From assembly GCF_900156915.1 (NCBI RefSeq), contig NZ_LT732535.1, positions 3,415,477 to 3,479,476 of the forward strand: DNA of 64,000 nt, in the 5' to 3' direction. The notes beneath the pieces are model-generated. The model had not been told where the DNA came from. It did not search any database and saw nothing but the letters and a program-made list of their open reading frames with translations. The position numbers and the translations under genes are program-made. Source of the DNA: Sediminibacillus massiliensis (GTDB lineage Bacteria > Bacillota > Bacilli > Bacillales > Amphibacillaceae). Shown piece by piece: positions 9,086-22,157 of the stretch (position 1 is its first letter; the number at the start of each line of letters is the position of its first letter).

Positions 9086-10042
9086 ATGATTGCAATATCA
9101 ACTGCAAAGCTTCCCGAACCAATAAGAATGCATCTTGTCAATACCTACCCATCTGTGAAATTCTCTTTCTATCACGACATGGAACAGGCTTTTCCCCATA
9201 TTGGAACTGCGGAGATTTTACTTACATATGGAGAGGATTTGACGGAGGAAATCATTCAAATGGCGACTGATTTAAAATGGATAATGGTTTTATCTGCGGG
9301 GATAGATACAATGCCTTTAAAAACAATAAAACGACAAGGTATCCTTGTGACTAACTCAAGAGGGATTCATAAGCAGCCGATGGCCGAATATGCCATATCG
9401 ATGATTCTGCAGGTTTCCCGCAGTGCGGGCCTGTTGATGGAAAAACAACGCCAGCAGCAATGGGTTTCGTCCAGAGACGTTCCTACACAGGAAATTTCGA
9501 ACAAGACAATGGTTATTGCGGGCACAGGCGCAATCGGACAGGAAGTGGCGAGACTGGCCAAAGCATTCAGAATGAAAACGATTGGTGTCTCGAAAAATGG
9601 TGCTGACAAGGATTATTTTGACGAAATGTACACAGTAAGAGATTTAGCTAAAGTCGTTTCCGGAGCGGACTTCATTGTCTCTGTTCTTCCAAGTACTTCA
9701 GAAACGAAAGGGTTTTTCCGGAAAGAACATTTTGAAAGAATGCCGGAAACTGCCATCTTTTTAAATATGGGGCGGGGGGATGCGGTATCGGAGGATACAA
9801 TCTTGACTGCCCTGGATGATGGCGAAATAGCCCATGCTGTTCTTGATGTCTTCGAACAAGAGCCACTTCCGACAACCAGTCCATTATGGAAGCATGATAA
9901 AATTACGATAACCCCTCATAGTTCGGGGGTATCGCCAGAATATTTGCCGCGGGCAATCCGCATTTTTGAAGAAAATCTGGATAAGTATTTATCGGATGAT
10001 ACTAATTTAATCAATGAAATTAATCTGGACAGGGGGTACTAA
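9086..10042 (+). CDS. D-isomer-specific 2-hydroxyacid dehydrogenase
   Basis: NAD(P)-dependent oxidoreductase of the D-2-hydroxyacid dehydrogenase family, 318 residues. The NAD-binding motif is TMVIAGTGAIGQEVARLAKA (about residues 143-162). The catalytic set is visible as the Arg in NMGRGDAVSED, the Glu in DVFEQEPLP and the His in ITPHSSGVSP. The N-terminal catalytic half is divergent, so the substrate (glyoxylate, hydroxypyruvate or another 2-oxo acid) cannot be assigned. The gene is immediately followed by a cobalamin adenosyltransferase with one base between stop and start, so the two are translationally linked. Start ATG at 9086 has an AAGGAAGGAG region 11-12 bases upstream, somewhat distant. 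Confidence 0.88.
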   Translation: MIAISTAKLPEPIRMHLVNTYPSVKFSFYHDMEQAFPHIGTAEILLTYGEDLTEEIIQMATDLKWIMVLSAGIDTMPLKTIKRQGILVTNSRGIHKQPMAEYAISMILQVSRSAGLLMEKQRQQQWVSSRDVPTQEISNKTMVIAGTGAIGQEVARLAKAFRMKTIGVSKNGADKDYFDEMYTVRDLAKVVSGADFIVSVLPSTSETKGFFRKEHFERMPETAIFLNMGRGDAVSEDTILTALDDGEIAHAVLDVFEQEPLPTTSPLWKHDKITITPHSSGVSPEYLPRAIRIFEENLDKYLSDDTNLINEINLDRGY

Positions 10043-10043
10043 C

Positions 10044-10601
10044 TTGCGTATATATACTAGATCTGGAGATAAGGGGCAGACATCTTTGATTTATGGGAAA
10101 CGGGTACCGAAAAACGATGTACGGGTGGAGGCATATGGAACATGTGATGAAGCCAATTCTGCCATTGGTCTTGCTATGAGCCACCTAACAGATGATTTGT
10201 GGGACGGTCAGGAACAGTTTCAAGGATTCATGCACCGGGTGCAGACGATTTTGTTCCATGTCGGGGCTGAACTGGCTACACCGAAAGACAAGGAAGTGAC
10301 TTGGAAGCTGAAGGACGCCCATATTAAAGAGCTTGAAGCACAAATTGATCAATGGGATGGAGAACTGCCGGCACTGAAAAACTTCATCTTGCCATCCGGC
10401 CACCCTGTAGCCGCCGGTTTGCATACAGCGCGGACCGTGGTAAGAAGGGCAGAACGGCTGGCAGTTGCTTTAGAAGATGAACTCCAAAATGACTTGGTCG
10501 TATCCTATTTAAACCGTTTGTCCGACTTCTTGTTTGTTGCTGCAAGGTATGCAAATATGAAGGCGGGTGGACAAGAAATCCCGTTAAAAGCGGACGTGTA
10601 G
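10044..10601 (+). CDS. Cob(I)yrinic acid a,c-diamide adenosyltransferase (PduO-type)
   Basis: Transfers the adenosyl group of ATP to cob(I)alamin to make coenzyme B12. The sequence shows the family motifs TRSGDKGQTSLIYGKRVPKND (ATP-binding N-terminus), VEAYGTCDEANSAIG, FILPSGHPVAA and the Arg-rich TARTVVRRAERL, followed by YLNRLSDFLFVAARYAN. At 185 residues it is a normal PduO-type ATR. I choose the TTG at 10044 because AGGGGG lies 7 bases upstream and the protein then begins MRIYTRSGDKGQ, as in homologues. It forms an operon with the hydroxyacid dehydrogenase. No B12 riboswitch is visible. Confidence 0.93.
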   Translation: MRIYTRSGDKGQTSLIYGKRVPKNDVRVEAYGTCDEANSAIGLAMSHLTDDLWDGQEQFQGFMHRVQTILFHVGAELATPKDKEVTWKLKDAHIKELEAQIDQWDGELPALKNFILPSGHPVAAGLHTARTVVRRAERLAVALEDELQNDLVVSYLNRLSDFLFVAARYANMKAGGQEIPLKADV

Positions 10602-10665
10602 TATAATTCAGCTGACTCGCTAATATACTTTTATTGACAGAATCCACAAAGAACGGTTACACTAA

Positions 10666-10680
10666 TTATAAGAATTATAA
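10666..10680. promoter_or_regulatory. PerR box upstream of perR
   Basis: TTATAAGAATTATAA matches the Per box consensus TTATAATnATTATAA at 13 of 14 defined positions. It lies about 110 bases upstream of perR, which fits the known autoregulation of perR in Bacillus. Confidence 0.8.
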
Positions 10681-10788
10681 ACTAATAATATTGATAGAAA
10701 ACAACATAGCCCGCTTCCTGGAATGAAATATCTTATAAAAGCAGTTGTTAATGGTTTATATAAGTACATGAAAGAGGAATAATAAGTA

Positions 10789-11247
10789 ATGAAAGCGAGG
10801 TGCATGACGGTGTCTGAAGCACAACTTAAAGAAGCTGTCGGTAAACTGAAAGATTCCGGTGTCAGAATTACTCCACAGCGTCATGCGGTACTTGAATATC
10901 TTTTGAATGCAGAGATCCATCCTACCGCTGATGATATATACAAAGCACTTGAAGGGAAATTCCCTAATATGAGTGTAGCTACCGTCTACAATAATTTGAG
11001 AGTATTCCGTGAAATTGGCCTTGTAAGGGAGCTGACTTATGGCGACTCATCGAGCCGGTTTGATTGCAATACTTCCAAACATTATCATATTATATGCGAT
11101 TCTTGTGGGAAGATCGTCGACTTCCATTACCCAAGCCTGGACGAAGTAGAATCTCTTGCTGAAAAAGTCACCGGGTTCGATGTCAGTCACCATCGTATGG
11201 AGATTTATGGAACCTGCACGGAATGCAAAAAAGTTCCCCAGCATTAA
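10789..11247 (+). CDS. perR: Peroxide-responsive repressor PerR (Fur family)
   Basis: Metal-dependent repressor of peroxide-stress genes that senses H2O2 by iron-catalysed histidine oxidation. The winged-helix part contains [51 protein letters not shown]. The regulatory metal site is represented by the His of EIHPTADD and by [16 protein letters not shown]. The structural zinc site is CDSC plus CTEC. Similarity to B. subtilis PerR is very high. Two starts are possible: ATG 10789 (GAGGAA 9 bases upstream) or ATG 10804, which gives the usual family length of about 147 residues. I keep 10789. A perfect-looking Per box lies upstream and a terminator downstream, so it is monocistronic. Confidence 0.96.
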   Translation: MKARCMTVSEAQLKEAVGKLKDSGVRITPQRHAVLEYLLNAEIHPTADDIYKALEGKFPNMSVATVYNNLRVFREIGLVRELTYGDSSSRFDCNTSKHYHIICDSCGKIVDFHYPSLDEVESLAEKVTGFDVSHHRMEIYGTCTECKKVPQH

Positions 11248-11265
11248 TAACCTTTGAATCCCTAT

Positions 11266-11303
11266 GAGCCTTGTTGCTAAGGAAGCAGCAAGGCTCTTTT
11301 TCT
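11266..11303 (+). terminator. Terminator of perR
   Basis: Stem GAGCCTTGTTGCT / AGCAGCAAGGCTC with one mismatch, then TTTTTCTG. Confidence 0.88.
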
Positions 11304-11313
11304 GTGTAAGTTT

Positions 11314-11350
11314 ATGGACAAAAAAAGAGCCCGCCTTCCATTCGGGCGGA
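11314..11350 (-). terminator. Terminator of ygzB (minus strand)
   Basis: On the minus strand the stem CCGCCCGAA / GGCGGGCTC precedes TTTTTTTGTCC, just after the ygzB stop codon. Confidence 0.7.
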
Positions 11351-11360
11351 CGATGGTCGT

Positions 11361-11747
11361 TTATTTGGAATTGTCTGCTTCTTGCTTTAAAGATTTCCGA
11401 TATTCTTTGGAGTTGTATTTTTCATCAAATTCTTTGCCTTCCAGATTTTTGTCCATGGTAAGCGGCTGCTTGCAATGCATGCATGCGTCCACGCGTCCCA
11501 GAATCTTTGTAGGCTTGTTGCAGGAAGGACAAGTGATTTGCATTGCCCTAGTCGATAACATCCCGATCCAGAAATAGACGCCTGTGCTCAGAACGATACA
11601 TAAAAGTCCCAAAATGAAGAACAATGCCATAAGCCAGCCGATATTTTTCAACAAGATACCTATATACATTACGCCAAATCCGATAAACACCAGACTCAAG
11701 GCAAAGGTACGGATTTTATTAATTTTGCTCGTGTAATTTAAAGCCAA
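11361..11747 (-). CDS. ygzB: YgzB family membrane/zinc-ribbon protein (DUF2614)
   Basis: 128 residues. Two hydrophobic segments ([19 protein letters not shown] near residues 15-33 and [23 protein letters not shown] near 40-62) are followed by a zinc ribbon with CPSC and CMHC pairs and a charged C-terminal tail. Length, two-helix topology and position between perR and ygxA match B. subtilis ygzB. Function is unknown. Confidence 0.87.
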   Translation of the reverse strand: MALNYTSKINKIRTFALSLVFIGFGVMYIGILLKNIGWLMALFFILGLLCIVLSTGVYFWIGMLSTRAMQITCPSCNKPTKILGRVDACMHCKQPLTMDKNLEGKEFDEKYNSKEYRKSLKQEADNSK

Positions 11748-11874
11748 TTCTTTCCCTCCTTAACACTTACAAGTGGTAGTATAGCATAATTTGTTTAAAA
11801 ACTTCTCCGTTGAAAAAGGAATTTGCATGATTTTATCGAATTAATTTTTTATCTGATTATTGGAGGAAACAAAA

Positions 11875-12747
11875 ATGGAAGATTTATTAAGACCGATCTA
11901 TCAAGAGAGAGCCAGTTCACCAAATACATTAGGCATATTGATCATAGAGAAGAATAAACCGATTAGTCCGGTAACAGACAACTTTGATGTCATCCTTTTA
12001 GTAGTAGTTCGTGATTTGGCAGAAGATTGGTTTGTAAAGCACTATGAGTTCGAAAATAAAACAGCGGCAATGCATGTAGTCGATGAGAAATTATTATATT
12101 ATTGGATTGATACAAGCACATATCGGAGGGCTGTTGAATGGATTATTAATGGGCAGATTGTCTTCGATCGTAATGAATATATATCCAACTTAAAGGAACA
12201 GCTGGATATTTTCCCGCAAGAAAAGCGGAAGCTGAAGATGGCGATGGAGTTTGCGAAACTGACCAGAAGTTATATGGAAGCGAAAGACTTGTTTCAAACA
12301 GAACAATATCTCGATTCCTACAGCAGAGTGATTCGGTCGCTTCATTATCTGGCGAGGCTTGCAATCATTGAAAGAGGGTACCATCCGGAAGTGATAGTAT
12401 GGAATCATGTGAAACGTATCGATCCGGAGGTTTATAAGTTATATGAAGAATTAACAAAGAGTAACGAGGGGATAGATAAACGTGTGGAGTTGATGCTGCT
12501 TGCTGTCGACTTTGCCATAAGTACCCGTGCAAGGACATGCGCGGAACACTTGCTTGAGTTAATGAATAGAAAAGAGGAAGCCTGGACATTCGGGGAATTG
12601 AAATTGGAACCGGAGATAGAAGCGTATTCCCTTGATCTAAGTTCATTGGTCGAGTATCTGACAGAGAAAAATATCATTGAAGCAATCAGAGTCGATACGA
12701 AAGGAAACAAAATATACCATCGTCAGTATAAGGCCAAACTAGTATAG
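11875..12747 (+). CDS. ygxA: Nucleotidyltransferase-like protein YgxA
   Basis: 290 residues, corresponding to B. subtilis ygxA, which lies immediately upstream of an rRNA operon exactly as here. The N-terminal half resembles a nucleotidyltransferase fold (SSPNTLGILIIEK, NFDVILLVVV, YWIDTSTYRRAVEWIINGQIVFDRNEYI). The C-terminal half is helical with a winged-helix-like end. The start at ATG 11875 has TGGAGGAAAC upstream. A TTG further up (11860) lies inside that ribosome binding site. The biochemical role is not known. Confidence 0.88.
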   Translation: MEDLLRPIYQERASSPNTLGILIIEKNKPISPVTDNFDVILLVVVRDLAEDWFVKHYEFENKTAAMHVVDEKLLYYWIDTSTYRRAVEWIINGQIVFDRNEYISNLKEQLDIFPQEKRKLKMAMEFAKLTRSYMEAKDLFQTEQYLDSYSRVIRSLHYLARLAIIERGYHPEVIVWNHVKRIDPEVYKLYEELTKSNEGIDKRVELMLLAVDFAISTRARTCAEHLLELMNRKEEAWTFGELKLEPEIEAYSLDLSSLVEYLTEKNIIEAIRVDTKGNKIYHRQYKAKLV

Positions 12748-12831
12748 GGTGTGGATGTGAGGCAGTGGAGGGTTCTATAACCAGCCTTTTGGATGTTATT
12801 CATCAAGGTGAAATATTTCTTGAAAAAGTTA

Positions 12832-12860
12832 TTGACTCTCCCTTGCTAGCGTGATATATT
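12832..12860 (+). promoter_or_regulatory. rrn promoter P1
   Basis: TTGACT, 17-base spacer, TATATT. First of three tandem sigma-A promoters before the rRNA operon. The gap 12748-13137 holds only these promoters and the rRNA leader. Confidence 0.85.
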
Positions 12861-12917
12861 TATATCTGTCGCCGAAACGACAGAGCGATTAACTAAGAAA
12901 ATAACGAAATAAAGTTA

Positions 12918-12947
12918 TTGACACTATCACTGAATAGATGTTATATT
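12918..12947 (+). promoter_or_regulatory. rrn promoter P2
   Basis: TTGACA, 18-base spacer, TATATT. It is followed, like P1 and P3, by a GTCGC-type initiation region. Confidence 0.82.
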
Positions 12948-12993
12948 AGTTAAGTCGCCGCAAATGAGGCAGACAAAACAAATAAAAAAGTTG

Positions 12994-13026
12994 TTGACAA
13001 AGAAACGAACGGCATGTTAAGATAAT
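12994..13026 (+). promoter_or_regulatory. rrn promoter P3
   Basis: TTGACA with TAAGAT 18 bases downstream, overlapping GATAAT. It is the promoter closest to the 16S gene and is followed by a leader containing GATCTTTGAAAACTGAAC. Confidence 0.75.
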
Positions 13027-13137
13027 AAAGTCGCTGTCAAAACGACAACAACGAAATTTGATCTTTGAAAACTGAACAAAACAATCATTATGTCAAGCAA
13101 GAAATGCTAGTCAAGTTTTCGAGCAAGCAAGCTCACA

Positions 13138-14711
<1,574 letters not shown>

Positions 14712-14819
14712 ATAATTGCTCTTCGGAGCAAAAACGAATGGCATAATCGATTGTTTGGTTCAGTTTTGAGGGATTAAATCCTTCATTTTTGTACCTTGAA
14801 AACTAGATAAGAGTAAAAT

Positions 14820-15102
14820 CAGGAAGTGAAAGCGACTGATCAATAGCGTACGGATAGATCAGCCAGCATGGCGTGCCTGATCTTGGCACAGAATGATGGA
14901 TGAACTATACGCTAGCTATTAGGAACTGTAACTAGACTAATACAAGACATCAAACAAACGTCTTTTCATGTTTAATACTAAAAGTGAAAGCGACCGTTTA
15001 ACAGCGTACGAATAGATAAGATCGCGAGAAGTTCTTTGTTTTTGAAGAACTGGCAGCGATATTAACTATTACGCTAGCTGTTGGGAGCTGTAACTGGATA
15101 AT
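14820..15102 (+). repeat. Tandem hairpin repeat in the 16S-23S spacer
   Basis: Two diverged copies of a unit of about 120 bases (about 14823-14945 and 14983-15102). Each starts AGTGAAAGCGAC, continues with GCGTACGRATAGAT and ends TACGCTAGCTRTTRGGARCTGTAACT. Inside each copy, TAGCGTA can pair with TACGCTA, giving a long hairpin. The spacer holds no tRNA gene (no Ile/Ala tRNA). The second copy abuts the 5' end of 23S rRNA. Confidence 0.75.
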
Positions 15103-15103
15103 A

Positions 15104-18020
<2,917 letters not shown>

Positions 18021-18303
18021 TAAAAATAGAAAGCGTAGACGACCGTTTAGGTCCGACTGGATAAGTAAGACCGCGTAAAGGCTGGGTTCTTCAGCCTTGG
18101 AGAGGTATTGCTTATAACAGCGAGGACCTGGGAGTCGGAGCTGGACTGCACAAACATGAATAGACCTTCAGATGCCTTGAAACTCTTATTTAGTTTTGAA
18201 AGTATAAAAAATTACTTTTTACCCCTTGATTTTTTGTGAAAAACAGATATAATATTTGTTGTCACTGAAAATTAAGCAAATCACTTGGATGTGCACAAAA
18301 GGG

Positions 18304-18420
18304 TCTGGTAACAATAGCGGAAAGGTCACACCTGTTCCCATGCCGAACACAGCAGTTAAGCTTTCCAGCGCCCATGGTAGTTGGGGCATTGCCCCTGCGA
18401 GAGTAGGACGTTGCCAGGCA
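18304..18420 (+). rRNA. 5S ribosomal RNA
   Basis: 117 bases, from TCTGGTAACAATAGCGG to GGACGTTGCCAGGCA, with the conserved CCCATGCCGAACACAG and GAGAGTAGGACG segments. The ends are complementary. The 23S-5S spacer (18021-18303) contains another diverged GAAAGCG...GACCGTTTAG unit and AT-rich sequence but no gene. Confidence 0.97.
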
Positions 18421-18427
18421 TATCCAT

Positions 18428-18502
18428 TCCACCGTAGCTCAGTGGTAGAGCAATCGGCTGTTAACCGATCGGTCGTAGGTTCGAATCCTACCGGTGGAGC
18501 CA
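18428..18502 (+). tRNA. tRNA-Asn (GTT)
   Basis: Seven-base acceptor stem TCCACCG/CGGTGGA, anticodon GTT in CTGTTAACC, TTCGAATC T-loop, encoded CCA. First of the 14-gene tRNA cluster. Confidence 0.96.
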
Positions 18503-18503
18503 C

Positions 18504-18595
18504 GGAGAGCTGTCCGAGTGGCCGAAGGAGCACGATTGGAAATCGTGTAGACCGCTACCGCGGTCTCGAGGGTTCGAATCCCTCGCTCTCCGCCA
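18504..18595 (+). tRNA. tRNA-Ser (GGA)
   Basis: Acceptor GGAGAGC/GCTCTCC, anticodon GGA in GATTGGAAATC, a long class II variable arm and encoded CCA. Confidence 0.96.
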
Positions 18596-18610
18596 TCTTT
18601 TAAAAAATAT

Positions 18611-18685
18611 GGCCCGTTGGTCAAGCGGTTAAGACACCGCCCTTTCACGGCGGTAACACGGGTTCGAATCCCGTACGGGTCACCA
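18611..18685 (+). tRNA. tRNA-Glu (TTC)
   Basis: Acceptor GGCCCGT/ACGGGTC, anticodon TTC in CCTTTCACGG, encoded CCA. Confidence 0.96.
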
Positions 18686-18689
18686 TTAT

Positions 18690-18765
18690 GGAGGATTAGC
18701 TCAGCTGGGAGAGCACCTGCCTTACAAGCAGGGGGTCGCAGGTTCGAGCCCTGCATCCTCCACCA
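18690..18765 (+). tRNA. tRNA-Val (TAC)
   Basis: Acceptor GGAGGAT/ATCCTCC, anticodon TAC in CCTTACAAG, encoded CCA. Confidence 0.96.
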
Positions 18766-18809
18766 TGATTTCTTTAAATGAAATATAGTAAGTTTGAAAC
18801 TTACACTAT

Positions 18810-18886
<77 letters not shown>

Positions 18887-18890
18887 AAAT

Positions 18891-18967
18891 GGTCCGGTAG
18901 TTCAGTTGGTTAGAATGCCTGCCTGTCACGCAGGAGGTCGCGGGTTCGAGTCCCGTCCGGACCGCCA
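18891..18967 (+). tRNA. tRNA-Asp (GTC)
   Basis: Acceptor GGTCCGG/CCGGACC, anticodon GTC in CCTGTCACG, encoded CCA. Confidence 0.96.
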
Positions 18968-19013
18968 CTATATTACATAGGTGGCAATGATGATGATTAT
19001 ATCATAATCCAAA

Positions 19014-19089
<76 letters not shown>

Positions 19090-19106
19090 TTTTTTCATTT
19101 AAATAT

Positions 19107-19192
19107 GGAGGGATAGCGAAGTTGGCCAAACGCGGCGGACTGTAAATCCGCTCCCATCGGGTTCGTAGGTTCGAGTCCTACTCCCTCCACCA
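19107..19192 (+). tRNA. tRNA-Tyr (GTA)
   Basis: Class II tRNA with acceptor GGAGGGA/TCCCTCC, anticodon GTA in ACTGTAAAT, a long variable arm and encoded CCA. Confidence 0.96.
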
Positions 19193-19219
19193 TTTATATG
19201 TTATAATAACATTAAAAGT

Positions 19220-19293
19220 AGGGGTATAGTTTAACGGTAGAACAGAGGTCTCCAAAACCTCCGGTGTGGGTTCGATTCCTACTACCCCTGCCA
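19220..19293 (+). tRNA. tRNA-Trp (CCA)
   Basis: Acceptor AGGGGTA/TACCCCT, anticodon CCA in TCTCCAAAA, encoded 3' CCA. Confidence 0.96.
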
Positions 19294-19306
19294 TATTAAC
19301 TATCAT

Positions 19307-19383
19307 GGCGGCCGTGGCGAAGGGGTTAACGCACCGGATTGTGGCTCCGGCACTCATGGGTTCGATTCCCATCGGTCGCCCCA
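19307..19383 (+). tRNA. tRNA-His (GTG)
   Basis: Anticodon GTG in ATTGTGGCT. Position 19307 is the extra G(-1) facing C73, a hallmark of tRNA-His. Acceptor GCGGCCG/CGGTCGC, encoded CCA. Confidence 0.95.
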
Positions 19384-19414
19384 TTAACTCAAAATAAAAA
19401 TTATAGTGCATAGT

Positions 19415-19489
19415 TGGGCTATAGCCAAGCGGTAAGGCATCGGGTTTTGATCCCGTGATTCGCTGGTTCGAATCCAGCTAGCCCAGCCA
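19415..19489 (+). tRNA. tRNA-Gln (TTG)
   Basis: Acceptor TGGGCTA/TAGCCCA, anticodon TTG in TTTTGATC, encoded CCA. Confidence 0.96.
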
Positions 19490-19495
19490 TAAAAT

Positions 19496-19570
19496 GCGGA
19501 AGTAGTTCAGTGGTAGAACACCACCTTGCCAAGGTGGGGGTCGCGGGTTCGAATCCCGTCTTCCGCTCCA
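19496..19570 (+). tRNA. tRNA-Gly (GCC)
   Basis: Acceptor GCGGAAG/CTTCCGC, anticodon GCC in CTTGCCAAG, encoded CCA. Confidence 0.96.
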
Positions 19571-19576
19571 TTTTAA

Positions 19577-19650
<74 letters not shown>

Positions 19651-19662
19651 CAATCAGATCAT

Positions 19663-19744
19663 GCCGGTGTGGCGGAATTGGCAGACGCGCACGACTCAAA
19701 ATCGTGTTCCTTCGGGAGTGTCGGTTCGACCCCGACCACCGGTA
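19663..19744 (+). tRNA. tRNA-Leu (CAA), CCA not encoded
   Basis: Class II tRNA with acceptor GCCGGTG/CACCGGT, anticodon CAA in ACTCAAAAT and variable arm GTTCCTTCGGGAGT. The three bases after the discriminator A are TCA, so the CCA end must be added by the CCA-adding enzyme. Last gene of the cluster. Confidence 0.95.
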
Positions 19745-19769
19745 TCAACAAAAGCTGAAAAGCCAAAAA

Positions 19770-19808
19770 AAAAGCCAATGCTTTCATAAAGCATTGGCTT
19801 TTTTTTGT
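19770..19808 (+). terminator. Terminator of the rRNA/tRNA operon
   Basis: Perfect stem AAGCCAATGCTTT / AAAGCATTGGCTT with loop CAT and a run of eight T. Confidence 0.95.
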
Positions 19809-19942
19809 ATGTACTTTACTCTTTTAGGCCGTTCCAATTTGATCAACTGCCCGCAGATAATCCTCAGTCCTGGTCAAAATCCCTCACGAGCCATCTATGC
19901 TACAATAAAACTATGCAAAATGGTTGTGAGGAGGAAGAGTAG

Positions 19943-20863
19943 TTGACATTGCAACAATTAAAATATGTAATCGAAGTGGCTAAGAACCGATCGATTAGTA
20001 AAGCAGCACAGCGATTGTTTATTAGCCAACCGAGTCTATCCAATGCAGTCAAAGACTTGGAGAATGAACTGGGGATTACGATTTTTTCACGGACGAATAA
20101 GGGAATCGTCATTACTCCGGAGGGTTCAGAGTTTTTAGGCTACGCAAGGCAGGTGATTGAACAAACAGACTTGCTTGAAAATCGCTATTCTGATACGACT
20201 CAATCCCCACAGCAGCACTTCTCTGTGTCGGCACACCATTATGCTTTTGCCGTCAGTGCATTCGTGAAATTGTTGAGAGACTATAATCGTGATGAATATG
20301 AATTTACTTTGCGGGAAACAAGGACATATGAAATTATTGATGATGTGAAAAACCTTCGGAGTGAAATTGGCATTTTATACGTGAATGATTTCAATCAAAA
20401 AGTAATTAGTAAGTTTTTAAGAGAAGGAAATTTGACGTTTCACAAACTATTTGAAGCAAAACCGCATGTATTCATTAGCACGAACAATCCACTTGTGACT
20501 CAGGAGTATGTAACCTTAGACGATTTGGATCCTTATCCGTATCTGTCTTTTGAACAAGGGGACTACAATTCTTTTTATTTTTCTGAGGAGATACTCAGCA
20601 CGATTTCTAGACCCAAGAATATTCGCGTCAGTGACCGAGCTACTTTGTTCAACTTACTGATAGGGTTGAATGGATACACGATTTCTACAGGGGTGATTAG
20701 TTATGATATTAACGATAATGATATTGTAGCGGTCCCGCTGCAGGTAGACGAGCGAATTACGGTTGGCTATATTACACATAAGAATGTCACAAACAGCCCG
20801 CTGGCAACGATTTATATTAACCACTTAAAAGAAACGATTGCACATGAATTAACCTTGCTATAG
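19943..20863 (+). CDS. LysR family transcriptional regulator
   Basis: 306 residues. The N-terminal winged helix-turn-helix LQQLKYVIEVAKNRSISKAAQRLFISQPSLSNAVKDLE (about 3-40) is typical of LysR regulators, and FSRTNKGIVITPEG ends the DNA-binding domain. The remainder is the periplasmic-binding-protein-like inducer domain. The effector is unknown. The TTG start at 19943 has GAGGAGGAAGAG upstream. It precedes a betaine-homocysteine-methyltransferase-like gene in the same direction (96-base gap). LysR regulators that control methionine or methyl-transfer genes are common, so that gene is the most likely target. This is inference. Confidence 0.9.
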   Translation: MTLQQLKYVIEVAKNRSISKAAQRLFISQPSLSNAVKDLENELGITIFSRTNKGIVITPEGSEFLGYARQVIEQTDLLENRYSDTTQSPQQHFSVSAHHYAFAVSAFVKLLRDYNRDEYEFTLRETRTYEIIDDVKNLRSEIGILYVNDFNQKVISKFLREGNLTFHKLFEAKPHVFISTNNPLVTQEYVTLDDLDPYPYLSFEQGDYNSFYFSEEILSTISRPKNIRVSDRATLFNLLIGLNGYTISTGVISYDINDNDIVAVPLQVDERITVGYITHKNVTNSPLATIYINHLKETIAHELTLL

Positions 20864-20959
20864 TTTAAAGCTATGGCTAAGGATAGACTTTAAGTGTTAT
20901 GCAATATATTAGCCTAATGCTACACTAACTTTAAATCAAAAGAGAGAGGGTTAGATGTA

Positions 20960-22012
20960 GTGGGGAAAAGAAGTTTAGAACAAAGATTAAAAGAAGGTAC
21001 TGTCATTGTAGGAGAAGGATATTTGTTTGAAATGGAACGCAGAGGATATTTACAGGCAGGATCTTTTGTACCAGAAGTAGCTTTGGAACACCCAGAGGTT
21101 TTAAAACAAACCTATAGGGATTACATGAACGCTGGTTCGGATGTTGTTTTGGCTTTCACCTATAATGCCCATCGTGAAAAAATGAGAATTATAGGTAAAG
21201 AACATTTACTTGAGCCATTAAACCGGAGTGCGATCCGTTTGGCGCAGGAAGTTGCAAAGGAACATCCTAACGAGGAAGCATTAGTTGCAGGAAACATTTC
21301 GAATACGAATATTTTTGACCCGGAAGATTCAGAATCTTCCGAAAGGGTGAGGGGTATTTTTGCGGAAATGATAACGTGGTGTAAAGAAGAAGGGGTAGAC
21401 TTTATAAATGGAGAGACCTTTTATTACCACGAAGAGGCCGTTATAGCGTTAGAAGAAATTAAAAAACAAGGATTGCCTGCAGTTATAACATTAGGGCTGA
21501 TGGGCGAAAATATCTTACGCGACGGTTATACGGTAGAAGAATCCTGTAAGATCTTGTCAGAAAAAGGTGCATTAGTTGTTGGAATGAACTGTTTCCGAGG
21601 ACCAGATACGATGCAGCCATACCTAAAAAGAATTAGAGAAGCTGTAGAAGGTTTTGTCGGTGGATTACCAATTCCATATCGAACTACTGAAGAACACCCA
21701 ACATTCTTCAACTTACCTGATGGAGGATGCAGTTGTACATTACCGACTGAAACAACTTTCCCTACATCGTTAGATCCACTTTACCATAATCGGTATGAAT
21801 TAGCGGATTGGGCAAAAGAAGCACAAAATATCGGTGTTAACTATATTGGTCTTTGTTGTGGAGCATCACCTGCCATGATTAGAGCAGTAGCAGAGGCAAC
21901 AGGAGCGAAAACAATCAACTCTAAATATTCACCTGATATGGAGAAACACTTCTTATTTGGGAAAGATAAAACGTTAAAGAATCATAATCTAAATTACCGT
22001 ACAAAAGCCTAG
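20960..22012 (+). CDS. Homocysteine S-methyltransferase, betaine-homocysteine type (BHMT-like)
   Basis: Zinc enzyme that moves a methyl group from a methyl-onium donor to homocysteine, giving methionine. The 350-residue protein has the three zinc ligands Cys211 (GMNCF), Cys299 and Cys300 (GLCCGAS), and no cobalamin domain. The N-terminal RLKEGTVIVGEG-YLFEMERRGYLQAG and EHPEVLKQTYRDYMNAGSDVV resemble vertebrate BHMT rather than the S-methylmethionine enzymes. The donor may therefore be glycine betaine, proline betaine or a similar compound, but this is not proven by sequence. The GTG start at 20960 follows GAGAGAGGG. No S-box or other riboswitch is seen upstream. A terminator follows at about 22159. 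Confidence 0.85.
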   Translation: MGKRSLEQRLKEGTVIVGEGYLFEMERRGYLQAGSFVPEVALEHPEVLKQTYRDYMNAGSDVVLAFTYNAHREKMRIIGKEHLLEPLNRSAIRLAQEVAKEHPNEEALVAGNISNTNIFDPEDSESSERVRGIFAEMITWCKEEGVDFINGETFYYHEEAVIALEEIKKQGLPAVITLGLMGENILRDGYTVEESCKILSEKGALVVGMNCFRGPDTMQPYLKRIREAVEGFVGGLPIPYRTTEEHPTFFNLPDGGCSCTLPTETTFPTSLDPLYHNRYELADWAKEAQNIGVNYIGLCCGASPAMIRAVAEATGAKTINSKYSPDMEKHFLFGKDKTLKNHNLNYRTKA

Positions 22013-22157
22013 GCATTCAAAGGGAATCTAATGATGGAACCGAACCTATTGACTCTATTAATTTATGGAAGCAAGATATCATGCTTTGCAATTACTAAAG
22101 TACTTATATTGATTGTGTAAAACGAGTTAGGGTCTACCGGTATAGAATAAAGTGCAT

